Below are positions 1 through 33,326 of a DNA stretch of 64,000 bases, one piece after another (position 1 is the first letter of the stretch; each line of letters opens with the position of its first letter). The notes beneath the pieces are model-generated. The model saw only the letters and a list, made by a program, of their open reading frames with translations. It was not told where the DNA came from and did no database searches. Both the position numbers and the translations under genes were made by a program. This DNA is from Aspidiotus rigidus (taxonomy: Eukaryota > Arthropoda > Insecta > Hemiptera > Diaspididae): assembly GCA_035079385.1 (NCBI GenBank), contig JAVHKY010000004.1, positions 22,371,001 through 22,435,000 of the forward strand, read 5' to 3'.

Positions 1-1092
1 GTGGTGTTTGGTCGGAAATGAACATAGAGCAAACACTGATGCGCTCAATCAAATCAGTGGGAGGTTTAGTCCATGGCCGAACAATGAAAGAGAATGTTAC
101 CAGTAAGTGGATCCTTTCAATTCCTTCATCCAGCAAAGTTTACAAAGTCATTGAAAACTATACCAATGTGTCTACAAGATCTACCCAATCTGAGCAACAG
201 ATTGACTAGTCCAGCGCCCGAGATACCAGGGATAATGCCGCCATTGACACACTTTACCAATGGTTATGTTCGCATAATCCATTTAGTGATGAGAGCAATG
301 AAGCACTTACTTCACTTTCAAGTGGTATAGTTGCACATCCGGACGTCAATTGCTATGAAACTTATGAAGTTGAAGCTAACCTGTTAATAAATTTGCATGA
401 CATCCCGTTTTCTGATGTGAAATATAAAAAGAATAATTATGTAAAAACAAAATAAAAGTGCGAGATGAGCATAAGACTGTAGATTCACTTGTTCTCTTCA
501 AAAGAATTTCAATTCTTGAAAAGAGTGATGCTCAGTTGAAGAACTATCTGAAATACGAGTTAGCCCCGTACCCTTTAGCCTTTTATGACGATGGTAGTAT
601 GCGGAAAACAAATGAATCCACATTATATTCTCTGTTCCCAAAGAGTACTGCATCATCCCATAAAGCTAATGCTGCATATGTAATTGATGGTGATTTTTTA
701 TTGAGGAAAGTGGTATGGGAGCAAAGCCCTACCTTTACAGATCTCAGCCGCAGGTATGCAGAATACGTAGAAAAACATTACGGACAGCAATGCACCATCG
801 TTTTCTATGGTTATGATAATCCAGGCGGTAGCACAAAATATGCGGAACAGGGGGAGAAGTGGTATTTGACGAAGCTGCCATCCCTAATATCAAACAGAAT
901 GACTTCATGGAACGCAATGAAAACAAAAGTCGTCTTATAAAATTGTTAATGGAAGAATCAGCAGGGACCATAACGTGTTACAGGCTGAAGATGATGCTGA
1001 CTCATTGATATGTGCCTCTGCAATAGAGATATTGCTCTCACAGAAAGTGCGAAAAGGACTGATGGGTAGGCAGGGCAAAGTAGGAGGGAAGT
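1..1092 (+). pseudogene. Degenerate copy of a multi-copy invertebrate gene family (uncharacterised, PIN-like type)
   Basis: The sequence begins inside the gene, so its start is off the left edge. Pieces of one protein can be followed through several frames. Frame 3 from 18 reads the family block IEQTLMRSIKSVGG, hits an in-frame TAG at 207-209, and continues in the same frame to about 450 (WLCSHNPF). It then moves to frame 2 from 458 (DSLVLFKR, YELAPYPLA), to frame 1 from about 859 (VVFDEAAIP) and to frame 3 from about 990 (DDADSLICASAIEI). I recognise these blocks from memory as an abundant uncharacterised family in arthropods and cnidarians whose acidic DAD motif suggests a PIN-like nuclease fold. 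That functional reading is inference. One stop and three frame changes make it non-functional. It lies antisense inside the ABC transporter intron that follows the last visible exon. Confidence 0.65.
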
Positions 1093-2367
1093 TGCAAACC
1101 AATGCATTGTATTTTCAAGAACCGTAATTTTAATAATTACGACTTTCAATTAACTATAACTTTCAATAATAATAAGTTATCATAATTGTAATTGTGCGAG
1201 AATTTTCTCGACAGACGGAGTGCTAGATTACTTTGTAATTATGTTATACTGCGAGCAATACACTTTCCGCAACAAGTAAGTTTGGAGTGGGGAACCCACT
1301 GAACACAAGGGTGCTTTCAGAACGCCTGCCGTGCTTCCTTGAAAGAGTAAATCTAAGGAAAAATTTTCGGGAAGGATTCTTTTTATTTTAAAATAAAGCT
1401 TAGTTTCAATTCTTTTACCAATTTTTCTATTTTCAATTGGATTTTTTAAGGAGGGGGGGCAAGGAGGGGGAACACCCCATTGGGACCACCCCTACTTTGA
1501 GGGTTAAAATTATTTTACATCGTGGAACATTGCACAAGAGATATAGTTCAAAATTTCATAATTTTGCATAATTCTGTGTGTATTTTATTGGATTTTTGTA
1601 ATGTAGCCATTTTCAAGGACGATTATGGGCCGCAACTATTTGGCCTATGCCCAACTTCAAATATATCATTTTAAAGGAAATTTCACGGGGAATATTTTTC
1701 GTATGAAACATTTTCTCCTAGGACTTCAAATTTTCGAAATATTTGCAAAAAAACGAATTTGGATGGCTAAAACGTGCCACAGAAACGTCAGCACAGTCTC
1801 CAGGGGCGGTGATTTTTAATATGTTGTTTCGAACACCTAGCTGAACATTTTTCATCATAATTCGCTTTTGGCCCTCAAAATGTTTCTATTCACTTATTTT
1901 ATGCAGTCATCGCCTGTACTATATATGAATTCAATTGATTAGATCAGGGAGTAAAAGAATAAACCCAAGTTCAGACACGAAATTTACGAACATGCGGAAA
2001 CTTTTGTAGCCCTGCCTACGAATCGAAGAAAACACATCATATTGAAACATAATTTGAGAAAGCTTAGCTGCTAGTATTTGAGGGGAAATAGAATGGAAGA
2101 TATGCCCGGTTTTAAAACAGCGTTTGAAGTCACGCGACCTCGTTGAGCTGTGGATCAACCGATTGCTCGCCCCAATTCAGCAAATCAACGGCGGTTCAAC
2201 GTTGAACGCTGATTGTACAACTGGCCCTTAGTTTTGTGGGTACAACCAATAAAATGCTCTAGTTAGAATCCAGTGGCCACGACCTCGCCCCAGTTCCCTC
2301 GAACCCGAGACTGAAGGAAGATTTCTTCGTAAACGAATTCTCAGCCTATGTCCGTATCTAAACTTAC
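1093..2367. other. Intron sequence of the ABC transporter, no gene seen
   Basis: This stretch is AT-rich with short G and C runs around 1450-1490. That base pattern resembles the arms of the long-inverted-repeat element at 11.1-13.4 kb, so it may be an old fragment of similar origin. No exon of the ABC gene, such as the second Q-loop or LSGGQ motif, could be read on the minus strand here. The remaining 3' exons must therefore lie beyond the left edge. Confidence 0.5.
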
Positions 2368-22257
<19,890 letters not shown>

Positions 22258-23719
22258 AGCCAGAAAGGGCAAGAATATTTACAATTTTCCCCGTGTCCAG
22301 GGGTAATTCCAGAAAAATGATCGCGAAAGTTTTCCGCACTTCACAATAATAATATGAACTGATCTCACTCGCTTTCGTATTTTCAAGACAGTTTTTATAG
22401 AATGAAAGTAGAATGCGGCAGCGGTTTTTTAAAAATCCGAAAACATTTAGACGCACTCGATATTTTTATTTATGGTGACCAATTTTTGCGCGCCGCGGAA
22501 GTATGAGAAGGACGACGGACGTACGCGATACCAAATCTGGTACAGTTCACTTGTATCTGGCTACTGGCTTGTAGAGGGAATAAAAAAGAAAAAACGAGAC
22601 GGAAATGTTTAAACATGAATGATTACAGCCGAGAAGAGGGAGGGTGAGCACTTTCGTACGATATCTCTCATATCTTAGATAACGTTTTTGTATGTTTTAG
22701 AGCAGGCTGTGATTGTTGATCCCACCGAATTTCATATTGCGTAACCGTATACAGCCTAAAAATAGTACCGATAATTATGTTTACGAAAAGCTCATCACTG
22801 ATGCTTTTGAGAGCCTACAAATATGATATTTTTTTCGCTATCGCACAATCGGTCCTAACCTAGACCGCAATATGAATAATAACTTATTTTCATTCAATTT
22901 CTCCGACAGGATTGGCTGAGTTCGGGAGAAGAAAATAGCACCTGATTAGATGTACCTAATCACAATAGGTAAACATTGAACGTGAACTCTTCTCTGCAGT
23001 TTTGTGACGTAGGTATATGATTTTAGGTAGTCGCACTCTCATCTTACAGAAATTTTTGACGCCCATGATGTCACACTGAAAAAAATATGACTGTGAGTAT
23101 AGTCCTCACCCACCGCTCGCAAAAAATGGTCAATTTTACTTTAAGAAAATAGTAAATATCACTAAATTTTATCAATGTTTACAATTTTTTTATAAAAAGT
23201 GAATTATACAATTCTTTGCAGAGCCGAGCGCCGGGACTATATTAATCAGTAGTCATTTGAACTATTTTTTTCCTCAGTATACATTTTCGGTGATGCAAGA
23301 TAAAAGTGAATCATTTTCGAGACACTCATTATTAATTCGAAATATTAGAAATTTTCGTATGCACTCATGAAACTATTCTCCTGAGGTCCCATCCTTATAG
23401 CAACGTATTTCATAACACTCGTAAACTGGCGATCGCCAAGAAACAATCGAAGGGAATCTTCTTGGGACAATATTTCCAAATTGATCAAGTATGGACATTT
23501 TTCATCAATATCTGAAGTCAACTGTTATTTTCGTGGTGAGAGGAGAGGTTGGATGATTTCTTCCTCTCGACTTTTTCTTATACATGCCAACTTTATTACA
23601 CTTTGAGTAGCATATTATACTAAGACACTAAAGAGAGGAGATATTAGGGCGGCCATGTTGTCTAGAATTCCAGCTTACAACTTCATCTGCAATCAAGTTT
23701 TGCACTTTACGTCATCAAA

Positions 23720-24102
23720 GAAGAAAAACGACGGTTTCCTTGACGAAGTTAAACGAGGAACGCAAGGAACCTCTTCTATGAGTCAACTTGGTTTTGGCAT
23801 TCAGAATCCAAGCAAGCTTAGACGTAGTATGAAGCTAGTCTGAAGGAGAAACCATCCAACTTACTGAAGGAGGCCTAGACCTCTACCATAAACCTATTGT
23901 GAAATAGGACGTGTCATCAGTGACCTGGTCCTATTTTAGAGGGGGACTTAGAAAAAATTTGACACTTGAGCTATATTATGATAGAAGGAGACTTGAAAAA
24001 ATTTCATATGGGATTCGAAATTTTTCCAAGTTTTTCGCCGGACGGTACACGACGCACGGCAAATTTCTCAAAAATACCCTCCGTAGAACAGGTTCCCTGT
24101 TA
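23720..24102 (+). repeat. Hairpin-ended interspersed element fragment
   Basis: It contains the module GACGGTTTCCTTGACGAAGT (from 23730) that recurs at 58.97, 62.84 (minus) and 53.57 kb (minus). Two degraded minisatellite units follow, then a TTTTTCGCCGGACGG block, and it ends in the hairpin AACAGG-TTC-CCTGTT (24088-24102). The same ends bound the element at 58798-59283. Confidence 0.6.
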
Positions 24103-25051
24103 AAAAATCGAATCTAATGCAACCATCAGCTCGAGACCTAATTCTAAACAACATGTCTCTCCATTATACCTCCCTTCTTTAGTGTCTTATATAAATCCAT
24201 GTCCAGAATATGACGTCATCAGGATTGTTTTTATGTGATTCATGGTAAATCGAAGTCAACGGCGCGACGTCAGACCGAGATCATTCAGCTGGGGTGGCTG
24301 TGCTGCTGCCTCCCTCTTCTTCCACCACATTGAGCCCTCTCTCCCCCCAACCCTAGCTAAAGTGACTCTAAATTTCTTAGGGTATAACACAGTAATACTT
24401 TCCCAGCCTTCAGAGTTGTCACCAGGAAGGTCAAAGTCATTTAAGATCAGAGGGTGACGCCAAGTCGAGATCCACGAGGTCGTTTACAAAAGGTTGAGGA
24501 TACAGGTATGAGGGTGGTAAAAGTTCAAATTTTTATTAAGCCCAGGACAAGAGAGGATAGACAAGCAGCCCGTAGTAGGACGTGGGAGAAGTTCGTGCCT
24601 TGATCGTTCGTACAAAGTTGAATTGACGTGTATCCAAATCGACAACCAGGCAAACCATATTTTTGGACGGTTAAGAAAGACTATTTCTTTCCGATTGATT
24701 TGGACTGTATTCTGTTTTATATTTTGTATTTTTAATTCCTTTTCACCGTCAGATCAATTACACCTTCCTGAAAAATATATCAAGACAGTAAACTTGTAAT
24801 ATACTTTCTTCTTCGGCTGTATTACTTATTGTACTGTATTTGGGAAATATTAAACTGCATGAAAATAAAAAGGTGTTTGAACTAAAAACAACATTACGAA
24901 AAAATGATCTAACAGAACGAAATAATAAGTTGTGGTGACAAACACGAAATTTTCGACTGTTCTCCCGAAAAAAAAAATACGCGAATTTTTTAGTGTTTTA
25001 TCAAGAAAACAGAAAAAAAAAGATTTTTCAGTACTTGAAGGTTTCCAGTTA

Positions 25052-25108
25052 AATAAAAACGGCTCTGCTATCACTTTACATATAAGTGATAGCAAAGCTG
25101 TTTTTATT
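25052..25108. repeat. 25-bp near-perfect hairpin
   Basis: AATAAAAACGGCTCTGCTAT... pairs with ...ATAGCAAAGCTGTTTTTATT over 25 bases with two mismatches around a short TACATA loop. A second hairpin, AGATTCAAATTTTTTT against AAAAAATTTGAATCT, lies at 25345-25395. Both are in the divergent intergenic region. Origin unknown (foldback element or small-RNA precursor). Confidence 0.5.
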
Positions 25109-27799
25109 GTGTCTATCACGGAAAAACGTTTCCAACTTGAAGGTTTCTTGCATCTTCGAATTTTATTATTCAAATTTTTAAAATAATTTCGATCACTCCT
25201 TTTTTTTTTTTTTTTTTTTTTCGGTAATGAAGGGGAATATTTTTAATAGTCCATGAAATTCAGTCTACGGTTTCTCTTCTCCTGTCAAGATCTAAAACCT
25301 AAAAGATCTAAACTTTTTTTCTTACCGAGATTTAGTACTGAAGAGATTCAAATTTTTTTCTGTCAAGATCTACAGATGAAAAAATTTGAATCTTTTCGTT
25401 CTAATCAGATTTGGAATTGAATATTTTTCATTCCGTGTTCTTTAAAATTGATTATTTGTGAAGGAAAGTTCTTAAAATGAAAATAACAACATCTTATTAT
25501 TATTAATGTGAAATAAGCCAAATATTTTTTCCTTTCTAATTTTTCAATGCTTTCTTTTGTATGTATTAATTGTTCGGTCAAAAAAAAATTTGTTTTCCTC
25601 GTTGGATACACTTTTTTAATGTTAATTTTTTTCATTTTTTGCTTAAGGTCTTTGCTTTTTGTGATTTTTGACATTTTATTTCGTGCGAAAAAATCTCACC
25701 CATTGAATTCAGTTTGTCATTATCACTAATTTCCTTGGTTCATTTTTCATTCAACTGATTTCCAATTTAATTAATTAAATACTTAGGAAAAAGGTTTGAA
25801 GATAAGAAGAAGAAGAAACACTAAATTCTGCGAGATGTAGACTGATACCTATACATCTCCTTGTATTTACTAGCACGTCATCTTTTCTTTTTTTTTTCAA
25901 GAGTATTAAGTGTATGTCTGTTTCTTGTTCCCCATACGTAATGTTGTAATTTCGTACAGGTTCGAAAAAGTTATTAATTTTACATATTTAAATGTAATAT
26001 TTCGGTACAATAAGTCACAATTTTGCAGTTTATCAAGTATTATTTACACTGTGTGCTAAGGTTTCTCGTTTTAACTTATCTTTAAGACTGGAGAGCGCGG
26101 AGTCTGTTCTTGATATCGCCCTTGCATTTAAAGATGCGTTCTTCCAAGAAAAACTGAAGAAAGACGGTAGGTACCTATGTTTTTACATCAGCGCTAAATT
26201 ATTTTTATTCGCCAAGTAAAATACAATAGCGATTCTTTGACGTAGGTACTTAAAAAAAAAGAATACGCGGCCTTCTTCCAGTAGAACACTCGTGCGATAA
26301 ATTTCTCTTATTCTCTAGATATGAGTATGATTCAACACGATGTCTTATAAATTTAAAACTTTTATTTATGTACCTATTGTTTGATTTTTTGATACGTGTC
26401 AGGTACCTATATCCTAACAATTATTAATTTCGAATGTTTATTATTATGTATGATTATTATGGGTAATTATTTATAATTTACTACCATCATCATTGTACGA
26501 ACAGTGAACGGAAAGTGAGACATTCCCTAAACCGTGCCGTTTCGATCTCATGGAGGTCTTTATATCAGTAAACTGAAACGAATGAACGAAAAACGTATGA
26601 ATAAAATAAAGACTTTAAGATAAAGCCAGTAAAGCCTTCATCGAAAAACTTTCCATAGCTTATATTTTCTTCCCTCGAAAAAACTCAATTTCTCAGTTTT
26701 CTCCTCTAATTAAAATATGTTATAATTAGACTATAATAAAGAACTAATCAGGAAAGAAGAGAATAAAAAGAAAATTAATTAATTATCAATTCAAATGAAG
26801 TAGGTAGGTACCTATGAGATATTTAATTATGAAGGTACGTAGGACTTTAATTTTTATTCATAAATATATTTTTTGCATAGTGATTTCCGGAGTATTACAA
26901 AATAGACATTAGAACATTGATTATAATTCATATTTAAATCAGCAAATCGGGGAACTCCATATTATGCTAATACCGGTATACCGTATGTACATCGCATCGA
27001 GTTTTGGAATTTTTACAATCTACATATGTGTGGATATCACCCTTTTATGTTTCTAATGGAAATGAGTGATTGTCAATAAATTAAGACAAGTTCTACTTAA
27101 AGTTACCTACTACATTGGTATTGCACAACTTACTTGACCAAGTCTCAGATAGACGTGGATTTTACTTCATGAGACGTTTCATCAGTAGATGATAAAAATA
27201 CTGGCTGCTATAACATACTGCTAATAAGTTCAGGAACTTCCTGTATAAAATCAATTGAATTAGGGTGAGTGATTTAATGATAATATTATAGAATGAGGAT
27301 CGCAGTTTTCATGTGTATTCTTTGGTGAAAGAATATATTTTGTCTTGAAATAATTCAACGCATCTGAAAACAATTCCAGATTCCATTCATAAACTTTTAG
27401 CCTATTGTCATTTTATTGATCAAATGATTCATTTGAATCAGTGACCAAATAAAATAGATTAATTAAATTCAAATACGAGCAGTCAAGTATGAGTAAGGTA
27501 CGTATAATTAGTGCATGATAAGTAAACGTAACATTATATCGGTAGGTAGGTTTTATAGCGCCTTATAGGTTTTACGCAGACCACGATCTTTGTAAAGACG
27601 ATAACGTAATCATTTTCTAATCGACCTGGATATGAGTCAAGAAGTCAATAATCCCAATTAGAGTATTATTACGATAATACCTACGATTCTAGAAACATGT
27701 TTTCATGATCTTCTATTTCTAATGACCAACTAGGTATCGAATTTTCCATTGCGGATTTTCCGATAGTTGATAGCGCTCTCTGCAATGCGCAATTCCAAA

Positions 27800-28863
27800 G
27801 CATACGATTGGTCGGACTTCGTTCAGACTTCAGACTTACAGTCGTTATCGTCGTTCGTATTCGCGTATCCGTTTGCGGCTTAGGTTCCATGGCTCGACGG
27901 GGATTCAGATGCAGGGTCTTCATTCATCCAATGCCTAGGATCCGTACCATGTTATTTTGAACTTCATACTCATACTTTCATGAGCTAATTTATTTCTTCG
28001 TGAAAGAAAAAAAATTGGTGATGAAAATTTTTTGGAAAGTGAGAAGGTAAAATTGATTCTGTATCGTTTTCTTCGAAGACGTTCTGTCGAAGAGCCTAGA
28101 ACTCAGTAAGTATTTTCGTTTATCGATACCGAAATGTACTATTTGAGTTTCGGTAACATGCGAGTGGCATGGATGACACGTCGACTTCGAAAATATTGCT
28201 CGGTGATCGGAAAGCATTCTATAAAGTATTTATTTCTATTTAATTAGCTTAGTTGTATTTTAGCTTCTTTCGTTCAGTATCGATTACTCTCCAAAGAATT
28301 CGTGATTAATAAACTGCGTGTGAAAAATTTCTCACTTGTGGCGAATGCGAACAGCTGATACGTTAAAAACATTCTCGACCAAAAATATTCATCTTTCAAC
28401 TCATATCCGGCTCGTTATTATCGCGTTAAGAATGGTATTTTGCGTATCTAAGGAATATCCTTCGTTTTGAACGATTCGGAAAAGAGTATCATGTGGCATT
28501 CCTTTTTGTAAAACGTGCTCATGTTTCACGTCGGTTTCGGCATCAATTATTCGTAGCTTATGTAAGTTTTCAACATCCTTCTTCGTGACGTGTTTACCTC
28601 CAAATTCGAATATTTCAGTTCATCCGTCAGAAATTTATCTAAAAGTCTTTATAAAGATTCGGAGAAAGTTCTGGTTCTCGAACAGCACGTACCCTCATTC
28701 ATACGTTGAGAAATGGTTATGATCAAACACCGGACATGTGTTCGGAATGTGATTGATTTTGTTAATTTCGAGTCAATATAAAACCCTCGATTTTGTTACA
28801 GTGATATTGCCGACGAAAATAAAACAATTACCAGGCAGCTATAACAGAAATTGATACGAAAAC
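27800..28863 (+). promoter_or_regulatory. Candidate vigilin promoter and 5' leader
   Basis: Two alternatives can be seen. An inverted CCAAT box (ATTGG, 27807) is followed by TTCAGACTTCAGACTT initiator-like repeats (27822) and a GTAAGT donor at 28106, which could splice to an acceptor ending at 28801 (TTGTTACAG). Alternatively, TATAAAA at 28777 lies about 30 bases upstream of 28808 and could drive a short unspliced leader. The start codon context AAAACATGG is good. Neither version is proven. Confidence 0.3.
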
Positions 28864-31800
28864 ATGGCTTTCAATAACAAAGCGGTAACTGATGAGGGAA
28901 AGACGCTGAATTCCAACCATACAGCGTACAGCTACGACGAGGTGTTTCCTGCCCTACCGGTGGACATGAAGCCGAAGAACCATACGGCTCAAGAGCACGT
29001 TCAACCTGCGGCGGTTTCATTCCCCAACCAAATTCGTAACATGCGAATTTCTTCCTCAGAAATAACAAGAGTAAGGACTAAGAAAAGTGTAACTTGTTTT
29101 GAATTGGGATTCGTTCATGGTAACTTGTTGATTGTATCATTGAAATTATAGGTACTGTCGGTACGGGCTGAGGAGAGAAAGTACGATCACAGCGATAAGT
29201 TCGGGGAAGGTGAGTTCTCGAGAACTTGCACTCAAATTAGTAAAGAAACAGGAACGTCGATTGAATTCAGTACGTCCAAGGACAAGTCTTTGACGTTCAT
29301 GATCACAGGAAAGCCGAATAGTGTTGCTGATGCCAGAAAAAAAGTATTGACAAATTTCCAAACGCAAGTAGGTATTGTTTACTCAAGTGTTCGCTACATC
29401 TACGTAACGATTATATACTCTGTTTTTCGTCACTAGGCAAATGTTTCAATTAGCATACCGAAAGAACACCATCGTTGGATATTGGGGAAGAGTGGTCAGC
29501 GTCTAAAAGACCTGGAAGCAAAGACGGGAACTAAAATTAGTATTCCCGGTATTAACGAGAACTCTGACAAAATAACGGTCGTGGGTCCCCGTGATAGTAT
29601 AGAAAAGGCTGTGCACGAGATCAAGGTTATTTCGGATGAGCAGGTGAGTTGCGAACGAGTCAATTAGAGGTCGAAAATGTTCTGAGACGATAAGCCATGT
29701 TCGCAAAGATAGCAAAGTCTCGTATCAACGTTACAGCATTATTCACTGCGGCAATAATTTGACAATAGCTTTCAACATATCTTGATTAGAATTATCTCTT
29801 TCTCGTTGGAATTTTTTTATTAAGAAAGTCATCAATTTGGAGTAAAAAAGTTGGGTTGCATAGTTTCAGTCGTTTTGAATATTCTTTCTTCGCTGCGAAG
29901 GAACGAAAATAATATATTAATAACCCAAGAATTGCTCTTTTATCTTATCACTTTGGTCGAGTAGAACCTTAAAACGAGGAAGTGACTTAATCATAAGGTC
30001 TTTTTGTTCGAATATTGTGTGATAATTTTTGCAATTAATAAGGTATAAGATTCCGTTAATCATCGAAGAAATTACTTCTTCATTGTAAGCGAAAGAGTAA
30101 CTTCATTTCCTCTCGTGACCATTGACCTTTCGTATCGTCGACGCATGAATTATGCATATTCGATGTACACGCGCGATAGAAAGTAAAGAAATTAGGTCTA
30201 CTTCAGGTTGTCGATATAATTATTATAAGATCATCAATCCTGCATCGAGCTTAAACCGATTTATTCATTATTTAAATATAGTAGTGAGAGCGTCGAGTTA
30301 TCTATGTTTTGTTCTGTATCTACATTGACGTAAAACTTCGTCATTCGTAACCGCAGAAATAGATACTCGAACTGGTGGGAGATTATCTAGAAACTGCGAT
30401 TTCTACTCGAACATTTTTTTTCAAGGAGGCCGAGGTGCAATTAATCTATCTCGTATTGAATAATTAAATTCAGTGAGAAATTTGATGAGCATTCTACCTG
30501 TTGATAAGACTATGTACAGTTTTATCTAAAATGACATCCTGTTACTTGCACTAATTTACTTTTTTATCTCTGAATTTCTAGTCTAAAAAAGCGTTCGAAC
30601 GGATCACAGTGCAAAAAATATATCATCCTTTCATCACGGGCGCTAACAATGATAATCTGACTCAACTGATGGCGGAAACCGGAACAAGAATCAACGTTCC
30701 ACCGCCCGCGTTTGACAGTGAAGTTATCACGATTACCGGCGAAAAAGATGGAGTTGAAACGGCGAAAAATCATATAATGAGCATCTACAAAGAAATGGTT
30801 TGTATTCGAAGAGTGTATAAATTTCAATTTCAGTACTTGGAATTTCTGTTAGTAAAGAACAGATTTGCAAAGAAGTTTTCCAAAAGAATGGCAGAGAATT
30901 TACTAGAATAAGATAATCGGGGCTCTTTACATTCAGCTAAATCAGTCTTCAACTTCATTTTCGAAAACCTTCGAGTCTTCGAAACGGAAAGATATTCATA
31001 AAAAGTTTCTTATGAAACTATGAAGATGAATTAATTACGGCAACGAAACACGAACGATTAGTTGATTATATGAGATTGGAAAAAACAAAGTCACTCGAGA
31101 GTAGCTCCAAATTTCATTTCGAGACATGATTAATTATTTTTGAAGAATGGTACTATTGGGATGGATTTGATGCAATGAATATTGAGAAAATACGAGTCAA
31201 GTTGAGATGAATCTGAAAGAATAAGATTACTTTAAGCGATACCGAAGGTCAAACAATTGATTTTGGAAATATTAGTCGAATCTTTAGTCATTTTTTCAGA
31301 CTATTTCTGGCGATACTTTTTTTCATTTTATGAAAAAGAGAGTGACAAATTTATGAGATATTTTGAAGTAATCCTAAATCTCAGCTCTCGAATTCTATAT
31401 GCACCTAGTTGAGAGAGTTTTTCTGAGATTTCTTTGTGACATTTGAAAATAATATTCGAGAATAAATCCTTGAACAGAGCAGAACTTGATTGTCGAAAGT
31501 TAGGTTGCTGAAATTTCTCATATTGTGAAGAATGAAATTATTTCCTATATTCCTCTTATTGTTGAGTATTGGAAGAAGTTATGATTAAGAACACCGTCTA
31601 ACATTCTCAACTCATCTCTCGTACTTTTTATATAAAATTACATTGTTATGATGATATCGAAAATTCGATTCTGGACTTTATCTGGTTATCATTTCCCTTT
31701 TTTAACAGCATTTTTCGTCATAATTATAAATAATTTTAGAAAATTGAAAATTTCGAGTTTTCTTAGGATTAGTGGTTGTAAAAGGAATTTTATCGAGCCA

Positions 31801-33326
31801 CCTTGAGCTGAGCTATATTGAGAAACGAATAGAAACATATCAAACGATATTTAGAACGAAAACAAGTTTGAAAGGTAGAGTGGGAACTTGGAGATTTCAT
31901 CAGAAAAACTAGACTACAAGATCTTTTGTTGACGTATCGAGTTGAAGATAACAATAATTGAAATGACGTAGAAAACCTTCATTCTCTTTTATTTTATTGG
32001 AATGGTTTTGATACTGATTGTGAGCAATTGTAACTCATCGAGATGAAGTATGAAATACATTAATTGGTGAAAGAGAAATTTAGGAACTTGGCTGAATACT
32101 AAAGAAATCGTTAGACGAACCTTTCAATAATATGGCGCCCCTCAATTCTCGATTGAGATCATTTATGTAAGTTTCAAGTTATGGTATCGTATTAAAACGG
32201 TTATAATCAAATACAACTCTTTCTCCTCTTTCGATATTATTATTAGTTTTAGATGTGTGTTTTTCTCATTTACTTTCGGGTTGAATGAACAGTTTTGTCA
32301 ACAAAATCGTGATTCTCATTTCAACATCTTCAAAAATATTGATATTAGTTCGGTGAAAAACTTTTGGTAGTGTTTCTAGATTGAGGTGACGGGAGGAATT
32401 GGATCCAAAGATGTGTAATATTTTAAAATACTTTCGAATATATTTTCAACTCTCCAGCCGCAAATACTTCTAAATTTAACTTTTCAAGCGGTTTCGAAAA
32501 CGGTTTAGGAGAAAGAGAAGGATTTGAAATGAAAAGAAAAAGTATTCAGCCAACATTAAATCAAAGTATCGAATGAGTGTACCGACGTTTTTGTTCAAGA
32601 GTATAGAAATATTTAGTGTATTTACGTTCGAGATGACGAGAGTGAGAGTTGCCGATTCTCACTTAATTTTTGTTGTATCAGAAACTAGTCTTTGCTATCA
32701 TCATCCATTGAAAATAGAATTTCTCCTCACAGCTTTTCTTCAGATCACTGGGGAAAAATGAACAAACAATAATGTGGAACTGAATTTCTACGAATCATAA
32801 TCACTTTCCGATAGTTTTCACGATTATACGTTGGATAAATTTACGTACATTCGTCGCTTTTGGAACCATTGATTTATCATTCTTGGCAAGAAATTTTTTT
32901 TTCTTCAACCTTTAAAGACAGAGGGAAGTTTTTATCAGTTGGGAATCCTCTGAGTCCTATCTCACGCACTCTATCTATTCTACATCCTGAAAACTTGAAA
33001 TTCAATTAGTTGGTCGAACAAATCGACAAACTCACGTTTTTTACTCCATATCGGCAAGAATTTATTGATAGCCTCTCTGCTAGCTTGTAGCTTTGTTCTC
33101 ACGATGCGTTTCATTTGATCAACTCGTTTTTCTGCTCGCCAGGAAAAGACTTGCCAAACGATCAGCGTGGAAGTACCCAAATGGCAACATAAGTACGTCA
33201 TCGGTCAACGGCGCGCGACCATATCGGAAATACTACAGAAAACCGGGGTGAGCGTCGAAGTTCCGCCAATGAGCCTGGCTGTGGATTCAATCACGTTACG
33301 AGGACCCTACAAATATTTGGGTGACG
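28864..33326 (+). CDS. HDLBP: Vigilin exons 1-5: N-terminal region, KH1-KH4
   Basis: Exons are 28864-29070, 29152-29367, 29437-29643, 30582-30797 and 33143-33326 (residues 1-343). Exon 2 holds the degenerate KH1. Exon 3 is KH2 with an intact GKSG after HHRWIL. Exon 4 is KH3 (FITGANN; human also departs from GXXG here) with GTRINVPPP. Exon 5 is KH4 with GQRR in place of GXXG, followed by GVSVEVPP. The donor of exon 4 is the weak GTTTGT. Exon 5 ends in phase 1. Confidence 0.94.

Larger units (their letters stand above)
22258..28863. other. Divergent intergenic region between ABCB and vigilin
   Basis: The region is 6.6 kb between the two start codons. It holds a repeat relic at 23720-24102, an unassigned GC-richer block at 24240-24480, hairpins at 25052 and 25356, and a poly(T) run at 25201-25221. 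A long AT-rich stretch (25.7-27.7 kb) with GTAGGTACCTA strings is unassigned. Upstream non-coding exons of either gene could lie here but cannot be proven. Confidence 0.5.
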
